DNA from: Flavobacteriales bacterium
GTDB lineage: Bacteria; Bacteroidota; Bacteroidia; Flavobacteriales_F; PHOS-HE28
DNA length: 55,639 nucleotides
Direction: 5' to 3'
NCBI GenBank assembly: GCA_020852835.1
Contig: JADZAC010000042.1
Span: 1 to 55,639, forward strand
Of the stretch, positions 40,975 to 48,468 are shown one piece after another (position 1 is the stretch's first letter; the number at the start of each line of letters is the position of its first letter). The notes under the pieces were generated by a model that did no database searches, was not told where the DNA came from, and saw only the letters and a list, made by a program, of their open reading frames with translations. The position numbers were made by a program, and so were the translations under genes.

Positions 40975-41322
40975 ATGGCTATCATCATCACCGAGGAATG
41001 CATCAACTGCGGGGCGTGCGAACCGGAATGCCCCAACAATGCCATCTATGAAGGCGGCGCGGAATGGCGCCTGAGCGACGGCACCAGCCTGCACGGCAAC
41101 CAGACCACGCCCATGGGCAACACCTACGATGCCGATGCGGCACAGGCACCGGTGGCCATGGACATCTACTACATCGTGCCGGACAAGTGCACCGAATGCA
41201 CGGGGTTCCATGATGAACCGCAGTGCGCCGCAGTTTGCCCGGTGGATTGCTGCGTGGACGACCCCGACCACCGGGAAACCAAGGAGGAGCTGCTGGCCAA
41301 GAAGGAGTTCATGCACCTGTAG
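40975..41322 (+). CDS. 2[4Fe-4S] ferredoxin
   Basis: A 115-residue ferredoxin with two cluster motifs: CINCGACEPECP (C-x2-C-x2-C-x3-C, about residues 10-20) and CTECTGFHDEPQCAAVCP (C-x2-C-x8-C-x3-C). The insert between them and the long second motif mark it as the Allochromatium-type two-cluster ferredoxin. It transfers low-potential electrons in the cytoplasm; the partner is not shown by sequence. A TACCGTTG sequence, one mismatch from the -7 consensus, ends 5 bases before the ATG. It is divergent from the acyl-CoA reductase gene. Confidence 0.95.
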   Translation: MAIIITEECINCGACEPECPNNAIYEGGAEWRLSDGTSLHGNQTTPMGNTYDADAAQAPVAMDIYYIVPDKCTECTGFHDEPQCAAVCPVDCCVDDPDHRETKEELLAKKEFMHL

Positions 41323-41365
41323 CATACCGCGCTTTCAACAAGAGGCACGGTAAACTTTCGCCGCA

Positions 41366-41383
41366 GGCTGCCCTGTGGCAGCC
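41366..41383 (+). other. leader hairpin upstream of the RimB-like gene
   Basis: ggctgcc (41366-41372) and ggcagcc (41377-41383) pair over a 4-base loop. A -7-like AACTTTCG at 41353-41360 would start transcription just before it, placing the hairpin at the 5' end of the mRNA. It could instead terminate the ferredoxin transcript, but no T run follows. Confidence 0.4.
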
Positions 41384-41407
41384 CATTGCCGGTGCACCTT
41401 GCCGGCC

Positions 41408-41836
41408 ATGGCAAATGCCAAGCTCACCATCGGCCGTTCGGAGTACATCGCCTTGCCCAAGCTGGGCGTGCAGCGCGTGGAAGCGAAAATGGACACCGGC
41501 GCCTACCGCAGTGCGCTCCACTACCAAAAGATCGCCGTGCGCACGCTGGAGGAACAGGAAGAACTGGTGGTCACGTTCGCCATGGGGCGCAAACGCACCA
41601 AAGTGATCTTCAAACGCTTCAGCAGGGTAACGGTAAAAAGCAGCACCGGGCAACGCACGGAACGCTTTTTGATCACCACGCCCGTGCAGTTGAACGGGCA
41701 CACGGTACGCACCCAGTTCACCCTTTTCGACCGCAGTGACATGAAGTACCAGGTGCTGCTGGGGCGCAAATTCCTGCGCGGCCGGTTCCTGGTGGACGTG
41801 GCCCGCAAGCGGGTGCTGGCCCAAGAACGGCGCTAG
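41408..41836 (+). CDS. RimB/RimK-associated aspartyl peptidase-like protein
   Basis: A 142-residue protein of the family often called ATP-dependent zinc protease or RimB. It has a retropepsin-like core: LTIGRSEYIALPKLGVQRVEAKMDTGAYRSAL is split by a strand-turn pattern with the DTG-A active-site motif, and LLGRKFLRGRFLVDVAR near the end is the second conserved segment. RimB in Pseudomonas trims glutamate tails that RimK adds. Here the RimK-type ligase is 6.6 kb away on the same strand, so a functional link is possible but not operonic. Confidence 0.85.
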   Translation: MANAKLTIGRSEYIALPKLGVQRVEAKMDTGAYRSALHYQKIAVRTLEEQEELVVTFAMGRKRTKVIFKRFSRVTVKSSTGQRTERFLITTPVQLNGHTVRTQFTLFDRSDMKYQVLLGRKFLRGRFLVDVARKRVLAQERR

Positions 41837-42119
41837 GCCCGGCATGGTGGCGCCCCCCGGCCGCAATTGCCCATGGCATTCGACGAGGGTGATCCGCCCG
41901 GGCACGGATCGGGACCTGTTTGCGGAAAGGGCCCTGCTGCCAGCCGCGCTTCCATCGCTGCTTACCGCCATTGCCCACCTATTGGACCTCCACCTCCGGG
42001 CCGGTCCGTGAAAGCCAAGTGCGTAGCCAGGGCAAACGCATCCAACTTCGGGCTGACCACAATTCCAGCTTGGCTCAATGATGTCTTGGCCCGAAGTTGC
42101 ATGAGCGTGCCGGAGCGGC

Positions 42120-42214
42120 TTTGTACCGGGCCGATCCCGCTCGGTACAAAGCCCAATGCCGTGCCTTCAGCACGGCACATTTCAGTCCATGGCGGTGCCA
42201 CGGGCTGAAATGTG
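42120..42214. other. run of three adjacent hairpins, possible structured RNA
   Basis: Three perfect inverted repeats follow each other: tttgtaccg (42120-42128) with 42142-42150; tgccgtgc (42157-42164) with 42170-42177; cacatttcag (42176-42185) with 42205-42214. They lie in the 1,017-base gene-free interval 41837-42853. Whether they are transcribed, or are repeat-element DNA, cannot be told from sequence. Confidence 0.5.
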
Positions 42215-42348
42215 CGGTGATGCGACAGAGGGCTGTAAGCCCGAAACATCATGAGCCTTTACCTTCATTGCACCGGTCCATCTGGCCTATGTGCGTGGCC
42301 TTCAGCCCCGCTCGAACCCGTGCTGCAAGCCCATGGCGGTGCCACGGG
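42187..42348. repeat. pair of 18-base direct repeats
   Basis: ccatggcggtgccacggg occurs at 42187-42204 and again at 42331-42348. Each contains an inner palindromic ggcggtgcca core. They fall within the hairpin-rich non-coding region. Confidence 0.65.
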
Positions 42349-42591
42349 CGTGCATGTTGCGGGCCTTTGGCCCTTTGGAGCGGTGCCCGAGGAGCAGCCA
42401 CACCAGGCAGCTCTTCGGTATTGCCATGCAGCGCAAAGTGCGAAGACCGGTCCAACGATCATCAATATGCCCCAAGTGCTCTCAATGGCCCCGTGGGGAA
42501 GAATTATTCGATGCGTATGCCCTCAGTGCACAGCAGGCCAATGCCAGGGCCATCGCCTCTTATTCGTATGGCCAAAACAGGGAATGTTGTG

Positions 42592-42745
42592 CGACCCGGT
42601 CAGGGTCGAACGTCCACTGATCAGGAGAATGCTACGATGTTTGACCCCGCCGGGGTCAATTCAAGAGATGCCATTTCATGACCCCGAAGTGGGTCACACA
42701 GCGTAGACCCCGCATTCCGCGCGGCGATCGACCCTGAAAGGGTCG
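42592..42745. repeat. array of four short GACCC/GGGTC hairpins
   Basis: Four hairpins: cgaccc/gggtcg (42592-42608), ttgacccc/ggggtcaa (42641-42659), tgaccc/gggtca (42679-42696) and cgaccc/gggtcg (42729-42745). Starts are 49, 38 and 50 bases apart. Arms share GACCC but spacers do not match. It looks like a REP-type palindrome cluster. Confidence 0.7.
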
Positions 42746-42853
42746 CACAACAAGGGCACATCATCATGGATGATAATTGGCGATAGCCCTGAGGCCAATG
42801 CCCGGAAATTCATGGTAAGGACTACCTTGGCTCATTCCAGCTACCCGTAGATC

Positions 42854-43363
42854 ATGTCAAGCAGCGGAAACAACCTGCAACCGGAACTCTTCGGCCCGCA
42901 ATTCGTGGGTTCATTGGACACGCCCATCGGCAAACTATGGGTGGAGTCCGACGGAGAGCGCATCACCCGATGCTCCTTTGCAAATCCAGGCAGGGGAAGG
43001 CATGCCCGCCCTCCGAAGGTGCTCAGCGAAGCCATCATCCAACTGAAGGCGTACTTCTCCGGCCGGCGCACCAAGTTCGACCTGCCGCTCTATCTGGTGG
43101 GATCGCCCTACCGGCTGAAGGTGTGGGCCAAGCTGGGTAAAGTACCCCACGGTGGTTCGATCAGCTACGCCCAATTGGCCATGAGCGCGGGAGGAGCCGC
43201 CCGTTCAGCGGGCGCTGCCTGTGCCGTGAATCCGTTGCTGATCCTCGTGCCGTGCCATCGGGCGTTGGGCTCCAGCGGGCTGCTCACCGGCTACGCCGGG
43301 GGCATCTGGCGCAAGAAATGGCTGCTGGAACATGAAGGCGCCTTGGCCAAGGAGTTGCTATAG
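42854..43363 (+). CDS. ogt: methylated-DNA-protein-cysteine S-methyltransferase
   Basis: A 169-residue O6-alkylguanine DNA alkyltransferase. The active-site PCHR is at residues 133-136 (Cys134), preceded by the recognition helix YAQLAMSAGGAARSAGAACAVNP and followed by LTGYAGGIWRKKWLLEHEG. It repairs O6-methylguanine by transferring the alkyl group to Cys134. The usual N-terminal domain is present but short. It lies downstream of the repeat-rich region without a clear promoter match. Confidence 0.93.
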   Translation: MSSSGNNLQPELFGPQFVGSLDTPIGKLWVESDGERITRCSFANPGRGRHARPPKVLSEAIIQLKAYFSGRRTKFDLPLYLVGSPYRLKVWAKLGKVPHGGSISYAQLAMSAGGAARSAGAACAVNPLLILVPCHRALGSSGLLTGYAGGIWRKKWLLEHEGALAKELL

Positions 43364-43540
43364 CCTGTTGGAGGGCCGATCCCCGAACGCATTCAGGCCT
43401 GGCGCAAGCAGGTGATGTTCCGCCCATTGAAGGACCAAGGCATCCATGGATGACACGATCGCTTTACGCGTGATACAGAGGTCATCAGCAAGACCAACTG
43501 CACCCGTTTGACCAGGCCTGCCGAGATCCCCTTGTGCAAC

Positions 43541-43556
43541 AGGGGGCATGCCCCCT
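43541..43556 (-). terminator. palindromic candidate terminator
   Basis: agggggcatgccccct is a perfect 16-base palindrome 23 bases after the minus-strand thioesterase stop. As RNA it folds to a 6-base stem with a CAUG loop. No T run follows, so this is a weak call. The rest of 43364-43578 shows nothing. Confidence 0.35.
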
Positions 43557-43578
43557 ACCTCTGGCCGGGCAGCGCGGG

Positions 43579-44004
43579 CTACCCCAGCTCCCAAGGCTTG
43601 CCGGTGCGGTACACAGTGCCTTTGAACAGGGCCACCAGTGTTCCTTTCTGGTTGGTCACCTCCACGTGGTACACCCCCAAGCGCGTGGTGCAGCTCACTT
43701 CCTTGGCTTGCACGGTGAGCACATCCCCGCAGTGCACCGGCTTTACGTGCGAGATGGATGTTTCGACGGAGACCGCATGGATGCCATGGGAGTTGGATGC
43801 AAATGCCAAGGCGCTGTCCGCCACACAGTACGCGATACCTCCGTGGGTGATCCGGAAGCCATTGTCCATCTCGGGACGCACGCGCATGTGCAGGGTGCAG
43901 GTGCCCGGAAGCACTTCCAGCACCTCGATACCGAGCCACTGGCTGAAGGCATCCCCGTCCATCATGCGGGCCACCACGGCACGCGCCAGGTCCACGGCAT
44001 CCAT
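43579..44004 (-). CDS. PaaI-type acyl-CoA thioesterase
   Basis: A 141-residue hotdog-fold thioesterase. The family core is seen in MRVRPEMDNGFRITHGGIAYCVADSALAFA, where HGG and the following Asp/Ser region form the active site in PaaI. I chose the ATG at 44004 because a TATTTTCG element lies 5 bases upstream of it; an ATG at 44055 would leave only 8 bases to the divergent thiolase start. Such enzymes rescue stalled acyl-CoA intermediates of phenylacetate degradation, consistent with the thiolase next door. Confidence 0.87.
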   Translation of the reverse strand: MDAVDLARAVVARMMDGDAFSQWLGIEVLEVLPGTCTLHMRVRPEMDNGFRITHGGIAYCVADSALAFASNSHGIHAVSVETSISHVKPVHCGDVLTVQAKEVSCTTRLGVYHVEVTNQKGTLVALFKGTVYRTGKPWELG

Positions 44005-44009
44005 GGCCG

Positions 44010-44017
44010 CGAAAATA
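44010..44017 (-). promoter_or_regulatory. -7 promoter element TATTTTCG
   Basis: Minus-strand TATTTTCG ends 5 bases before the ATG at 44004 and decides that start over the in-frame ATG at 44055. Confidence 0.45.
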
Positions 44018-44063
44018 GCCCGAAGCCGTACGCGGTTGCGGATGAAGCCCGACATTTGGCCCC

Positions 44064-45269
44064 ATGAAGGAAGCGTTCATCATTGATGGCGTGCGCAGCG
44101 CCATCGGCACCATCGGCGGCGGATTGTCCGCCGTGCGCGCCGATGACCTCGCGGCGCATGTGGTGCAGGCCTTGGCCCTGCGCCACCCCAGCTTGGACCC
44201 TGCGGCCGTGGACGACCTGATCATGGGCTGTGCCGGCCAAGCCGGTGAAGACAACCGCAATGTGGCACGCATGGCGGGGCTGCTCGCAGGGCTGCCCGTA
44301 AGCGTACCGGGCGAAACGGTGAACCGGCTGTGCGCTTCAGGCATGAGTGCCGTGGTGCAGGCCGGGCGTGCCATTGCCGCCGGTCATGGCGATGTGTTCA
44401 TTGCCGGCGGTGTGGAGCACATGACGCGAAGCCCCTGGGTGCTCAGCAAGACCAGCACCCCTTACGGCCGTGATGCCCAACTGTTCGACAGCAGCTTTGG
44501 CTGGCGGTTCATCAACCCGCGGATGCACGAGCGCTTCGGTACCGATGCCATGGGCGAAACCGCGGAAAACCTGCTGGAAAGCCAAGCCATCACACGGGAG
44601 GACCAAGACCGCTTTGCCTTGTGGAGCCAGCGGAAAGCCGCTGCTGCCCAGCAAAACGGGCGCTTGGCGCTGGAGATCTCGCCGATCAGCATCCCGCAGC
44701 GCAAGCAGGACCCGGTCCAGTTCGCCAAGGACGAGTTTGTAAAAGCCGGTACCACCATGGAGGTACTGGCCTCCTTACGGCCTGCCTTCCGCAAGGGCGG
44801 CAGCGTTACCGCCGGCAATTCCAGCGGCCTCAACGACGGCGCCGCCGCCCTGCTGGTGGCCAGCGGGGCCGGCACCAAGCAGCACGGCTTGGAGCCCTTG
44901 GCCCGGATCGTGAGCAGCGGGGTGGCCGGCGTGGAGCCGCGCATCATGGGGATCGGCCCCGTGGCCGCCACCGCCATGGCCCTGAAACGCGCAGGCCTCA
45001 CCCTGGACCAGATGGACCTGATCGAGCTCAACGAGGCGTTCGCCGCACAGGCGCTGGCCTGCACCCGCTCCTGGGGCCTCGCCGACGATGACCCGCGAAT
45101 TAATCCCAATGGCGGCGCCATCGCCTTGGGCCACCCCTTGGGCATGACCGGCGCACGCCTGTTGCTGACCGCCGCGCTGGAACTGCACCGTACAGGCAAA
45201 CGATACGCCCTGTGCACCATGTGCATCGGCGTGGGACAAGGGTACGCCACCATTCTGGAACGGGCCTGA
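44064..45269 (+). CDS. acetyl-CoA acyltransferase (PaaJ/PcaF-like thiolase)
   Basis: A 401-residue thiolase, the typical length. Catalytic residues are visible: Cys90 in VNRLCASGMSA, His357 in IALGHPLGMTGARL and Cys387 in CTMCIGVGQG; NEAFAAQ precedes them. The long PMHERFG-type loop (GWRFINPRMHERFGTDAMGETAEN) matches the 3-oxoadipyl-CoA and 3-oxo-5,6-dehydrosuberyl-CoA thiolases of aromatic degradation. It is divergent from the PaaI-like thioesterase, which favours a phenylacetate-type pathway, but no other paa genes are in the window, so ordinary beta-oxidation remains possible. Confidence 0.94.
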   Translation: MKEAFIIDGVRSAIGTIGGGLSAVRADDLAAHVVQALALRHPSLDPAAVDDLIMGCAGQAGEDNRNVARMAGLLAGLPVSVPGETVNRLCASGMSAVVQAGRAIAAGHGDVFIAGGVEHMTRSPWVLSKTSTPYGRDAQLFDSSFGWRFINPRMHERFGTDAMGETAENLLESQAITREDQDRFALWSQRKAAAAQQNGRLALEISPISIPQRKQDPVQFAKDEFVKAGTTMEVLASLRPAFRKGGSVTAGNSSGLNDGAAALLVASGAGTKQHGLEPLARIVSSGVAGVEPRIMGIGPVAATAMALKRAGLTLDQMDLIELNEAFAAQALACTRSWGLADDDPRINPNGGAIALGHPLGMTGARLLLTAALELHRTGKRYALCTMCIGVGQGYATILERA

Positions 45270-45319
45270 TATCCCCCGGTCCGCTTATTTTTCACCCCCT
45301 CCAACCACCCTGCACCAGC

Positions 45320-46927
45320 ATGTCCTCCCGGTTCATCCTCCGCTCCATGGCCTTGGCCTTGCTCACCACCGCCAGCATGGCCGGGGCCAAGGCACAAGAA
45401 TCCCGATTACGCGTAAAGGTGAAGGCCGACCTGGCCGCTCCGCCCGACCGCGAACTGGGCGTGAGCAAAATGGTCTATGGCGATGAAGGCAGCTTCGTGG
45501 CGTTGAAGACCCTCGGGGGCAAGCGCGCCCTTGGCGGGCTCACCGTGAATGAACTGGGCTGGCAGCTCCACGTGATCGGGTCCGAAAAAATGGCCGAGAT
45601 CAAGCACGACCAGCCCAAGTTCGTCTGGGGCGTCGGTCCGGTGGCCATAGAAACCGTGGAAACCTTCAACAAGCAGTTCCGGATCTTGCTGTCCAAACCC
45701 GACCCCGAGCATGGCCAACTGATGCTGCTGCAACAAGTGCTCAACCCGCGCAGCCTTACCGGACGGGCCGCAGCCATGGTGGCCCAAGTGCCCTATGCGC
45801 TCTTCGGCAGGTCCAACGACTACTTCAAGCCCGGCATGACCGTCGGCTTCACCACCACCGTGGCCGCCGACGGCAAGCACATGCTCATCGGCCTCACCCC
45901 GTCCACCACCACCCATACCGCCGGGGCGCCCATCGTGGCGGTGATGGTGGATGCCGCCATGAAGCCCTTGTGGACCAAGAACCTGGTGCTGGACGGCGGC
46001 AACGCCAGCACCGAGGTGATCACCACCATCGTGGACAAGAACGGCGCAGCCTGGTACCTGATCAAGAACATCACCGATGCCGCCCCGAAGACCAAGGAAA
46101 CGGTGGGCTACAACTATAGCCTGTACCGCTTGGACAGTTTGGGGCAGCAAGCCTATCCGTTGGACCTGGGCAAGAAGGACCATGTGCAGGAGGCGCGTGC
46201 CGCGCTGCTGCCTGACGGCACCATGGTTTGCGCAGGCACTTATTCCAACGGCGAAGCAAACCGCAGTGAATCAGTGGGCATCTTCCGCAGCGTGCTGAAC
46301 ATGGCCGACGGGAAATGGGCGCCGGCCAGCCGCACCCCCTTCAACCTGCGCGAAGTGAAAAAGGTGCAGCGGCTGCAGGCCAACATGCACATGGAACAGA
46401 TCTGGCCCAAAGCCGACGGCGGACTTTATGCGGTAGCGGAACGCTCCGGCATGGAAACGCACCTGGTGAGCGACCTGAGCGGGAAAAAGATCGAAAAAAC
46501 CGAATGGGTCAACGGCAACCTGCACGTGATGGAACTGGGCCCCGACGGTGCGATGAAGTGGTACACCGAGGTGCCTCGCGAAATGAGCTTCACCAACGAC
46601 GGCCCGGGGAAAACCTTCTCGCTGTTCTGCCAGGAGCAATTGTTCCTGTTTTACAACGACGCGGCGGCCAACATGGAGCCGAGAAAGAAGAAAACACCCA
46701 TCGAACCGGTGGACAAGCCCAAGGAGGCCTTGATGCTGGAATTCCGCAGTGATGGCGGCTACAAGGAAACGGTGGTGCTCCAGGAAGGCTCACGCCAAGG
46801 CTATTTTGATGCGGACATGGTGTGGCCGCTTGGTTCAATGAACTTCGGCCTGGAAGGAGCCCCCGATTTCCGGAAAGACCGTACCTTCCCGGTATTGATC
46901 GAGATGCAGGACGCAGGTCGCCGCTGA
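45320..46927 (+). CDS. secreted protein, probable beta-propeller-like, function unknown
   Basis: A 535-residue exported protein with a signal peptide (MSSRFILRSMALALLTTASMAGAKAQ in pieces, cleavage near residue 26). The mature part has repeated strand-turn units such as MVYGDEGSFVALKTLGGK, TVGFTTTVAADGKHMLIGL and TMVCAGTYSNGEANR, spaced like blades of a propeller, and a charged PRKKKTPIEPVDKPKEA linker near residue 455. No catalytic motif or sorting domain is seen. The ATG 45320 was chosen for the signal peptide. It follows the thiolase by 50 bases. Confidence 0.8.
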   Translation: MSSRFILRSMALALLTTASMAGAKAQESRLRVKVKADLAAPPDRELGVSKMVYGDEGSFVALKTLGGKRALGGLTVNELGWQLHVIGSEKMAEIKHDQPKFVWGVGPVAIETVETFNKQFRILLSKPDPEHGQLMLLQQVLNPRSLTGRAAAMVAQVPYALFGRSNDYFKPGMTVGFTTTVAADGKHMLIGLTPSTTTHTAGAPIVAVMVDAAMKPLWTKNLVLDGGNASTEVITTIVDKNGAAWYLIKNITDAAPKTKETVGYNYSLYRLDSLGQQAYPLDLGKKDHVQEARAALLPDGTMVCAGTYSNGEANRSESVGIFRSVLNMADGKWAPASRTPFNLREVKKVQRLQANMHMEQIWPKADGGLYAVAERSGMETHLVSDLSGKKIEKTEWVNGNLHVMELGPDGAMKWYTEVPREMSFTNDGPGKTFSLFCQEQLFLFYNDAAANMEPRKKKTPIEPVDKPKEALMLEFRSDGGYKETVVLQEGSRQGYFDADMVWPLGSMNFGLEGAPDFRKDRTFPVLIEMQDAGRR

Positions 46928-46959
46928 TCCGCATATTCGCCCCCCCATATCCACACGCC

Positions 46960-47568
46960 ATGCAGGCCCCCGAACAGATCAACCTGTACATCGCCAACCA
47001 TCCCGAATGGCAGCGCCGGACCATGGTGCGCCTTCGCCAACTGATCCACTCCACCAGCAGCGGGGTGGAAGAGAGCTGGCGCTCCCAATGCCCCCATTTC
47101 GATGTGGCCGGGCAGCCCATGCTCAACTTCTCCGCCTCCAAAACATCGGTGTGCGTGCATTTCCCCAAAGGTGCCCAATTCAAATCCACCCGCTTGCCGT
47201 ATGAACCCTGCGCGGACGAAAAACAGGCGCGCAGCGTGAAATTCCGTGAAGGCGAAGCCATCAATGAAGCCGCCTTCACCAGCTTGGTGGGCCGGGCGGC
47301 GGCCTTGAACCGGAAACTCGCCAAGGCTTCCGCCGAAGGGCAACAGAAGGATCCCCTGTTCACCGAGCTGGAAGCCGTGCTGCGCAAAGACCCCAGTGCG
47401 TGGGCCAATTGGGAAACGTTCAGCCGCGCCTGCCGCAGGGAATACGCCGAATGGGTGGCGGACGGACGCAAAGAGGAAACGCGCAAGCGCCGCATTGCCC
47501 AAGCCTTTGAGATGATCCGCGAGGGCCTGACCAAGGAGGAAGAGGAGCGCCGCATCAGGCGCCCTTGA
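46960..47568 (+). CDS. DUF1801/YdeI-like protein
   Basis: A 202-residue cytoplasmic protein. The N-terminal two-thirds is a DUF1801 domain (INLYIANHPEWQRRTMVRLRQLIH, ESWRSQCPHFDV, VCVHFPKGAQF). The C-terminal part (about residues 140-200, AWANWETFSRACRREYAEWVADGRKEETRKRRI) is the YdeI/OmdA-type helical region. The combination is common in Bacteroidota; YdeI of E. coli is linked to antimicrobial-peptide tolerance, but no function is shown for this form. CATATTCG near 46932 may be its -7 element. Confidence 0.88.
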   Translation: MQAPEQINLYIANHPEWQRRTMVRLRQLIHSTSSGVEESWRSQCPHFDVAGQPMLNFSASKTSVCVHFPKGAQFKSTRLPYEPCADEKQARSVKFREGEAINEAAFTSLVGRAAALNRKLAKASAEGQQKDPLFTELEAVLRKDPSAWANWETFSRACRREYAEWVADGRKEETRKRRIAQAFEMIREGLTKEEEERRIRRP

Positions 47569-47760
47569 ACACCCAGCTTTCAACGAACTTCAGGGCAGGG
47601 GGCCCCCGACGCACTACCGCCCGGTGAGCTGCCGGATCCAACACGGCGTGTTTGATGGTTCGTTCCGCCGGTGCGCCAAAGCCCCGGGATCGCATCAACT
47701 TTGCACCCCGTGGCTCCTGCCCCGGTCGTATCCAGATGTCCGGCAGCCACCTACCAGCGG

Positions 47761-48468
47761 ATGCACGAATTCCGGATCGAGGCCCAGCCCGATGACGACA
47801 CCTGCGGCGCCACCGCTCTGCACGCCGTATACCGCCATTTCGGCATGGACCGCTCCTTGCGGCAGGTGGTGAACGAGGTGCACCAACTGGAGGAAGGCGG
47901 CACCTTGGCCGTATTGTTGGGGATCCATGCCCTGCGCCAAGGGCTGCATGCCCGCTTGTACAGCTACAACCTGCGGGTGTTCGACCCCTCCTGGGACGGC
48001 CTGCCGCCCAAGGTGCTGCGCCAAAAGCTCATCGCCCAAACACGCATCAAGGAGGGCAAGAAGCTGCACGCGGCCTGCTTGGCCTACGCCCGCTACCTGA
48101 AAGACGGGGGCGAGATCCGCTTCGACGATCCGGAACCCGCCCTGCTCCGCTCCTACTTCGACCGCCGGCTGCCCATTCTGGCGGGCCTGAGCGCCACGTA
48201 CCTCTACAAAGGCAAACGTGAATATGCCGACTCCAAGGGCCGCAGCATCTACCATGACCTGCGCGGCAAGCCCATGGGCCATTTCGTGGTGCTTACCGGC
48301 ATGGAGCACAAACGCGTGCACGTGGCCGACCCCTACCAGGACAATCCCTTGGCCGATGGCCGCACCTACGCGGTGCCCGTGGGGCGCCTGATCAACAGCA
48401 TCATGCTGGGCATCGTTACCTACGACGCCAACCTGCTCATACTCTCACCCCATCCCTTTGATCCATGA
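47761..48468 (+). CDS. C39-like cysteine peptidase
   Basis: A 235-residue protein with a C39/papain-like fold. DDDTCGATALHAVYRHFG at residues 12-29 holds the nucleophile Cys and an N-terminal helix; GHFVVLTGM near residue 179 provides the His, and VHVADPYQDN the Asp. No ABC transporter or signal peptide is attached, so it acts in the cytoplasm, perhaps on a peptide made or modified by the ligases downstream. Its stop overlaps the RimK-type start (ATGA), the first of three such couplings. CAACTTTG at 47695-47702 is a possible -7 element. Confidence 0.85.
   Translation: MHEFRIEAQPDDDTCGATALHAVYRHFGMDRSLRQVVNEVHQLEEGGTLAVLLGIHALRQGLHARLYSYNLRVFDPSWDGLPPKVLRQKLIAQTRIKEGKKLHAACLAYARYLKDGGEIRFDDPEPALLRSYFDRRLPILAGLSATYLYKGKREYADSKGRSIYHDLRGKPMGHFVVLTGMEHKRVHVADPYQDNPLADGRTYAVPVGRLINSIMLGIVTYDANLLILSPHPFDP

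Noticed and set aside
41867..42681. Several overlapping short open frames in the 41.8-42.8 kb interval
   Set aside because: No consistent codon bias, no family resemblance, and they run through hairpins and repeats.
42592..42745. CRISPR array
   Set aside because: The hairpins have regular spacing but only 5-6 conserved bases, variable repeat sequence, unequal spacers and no cas genes.
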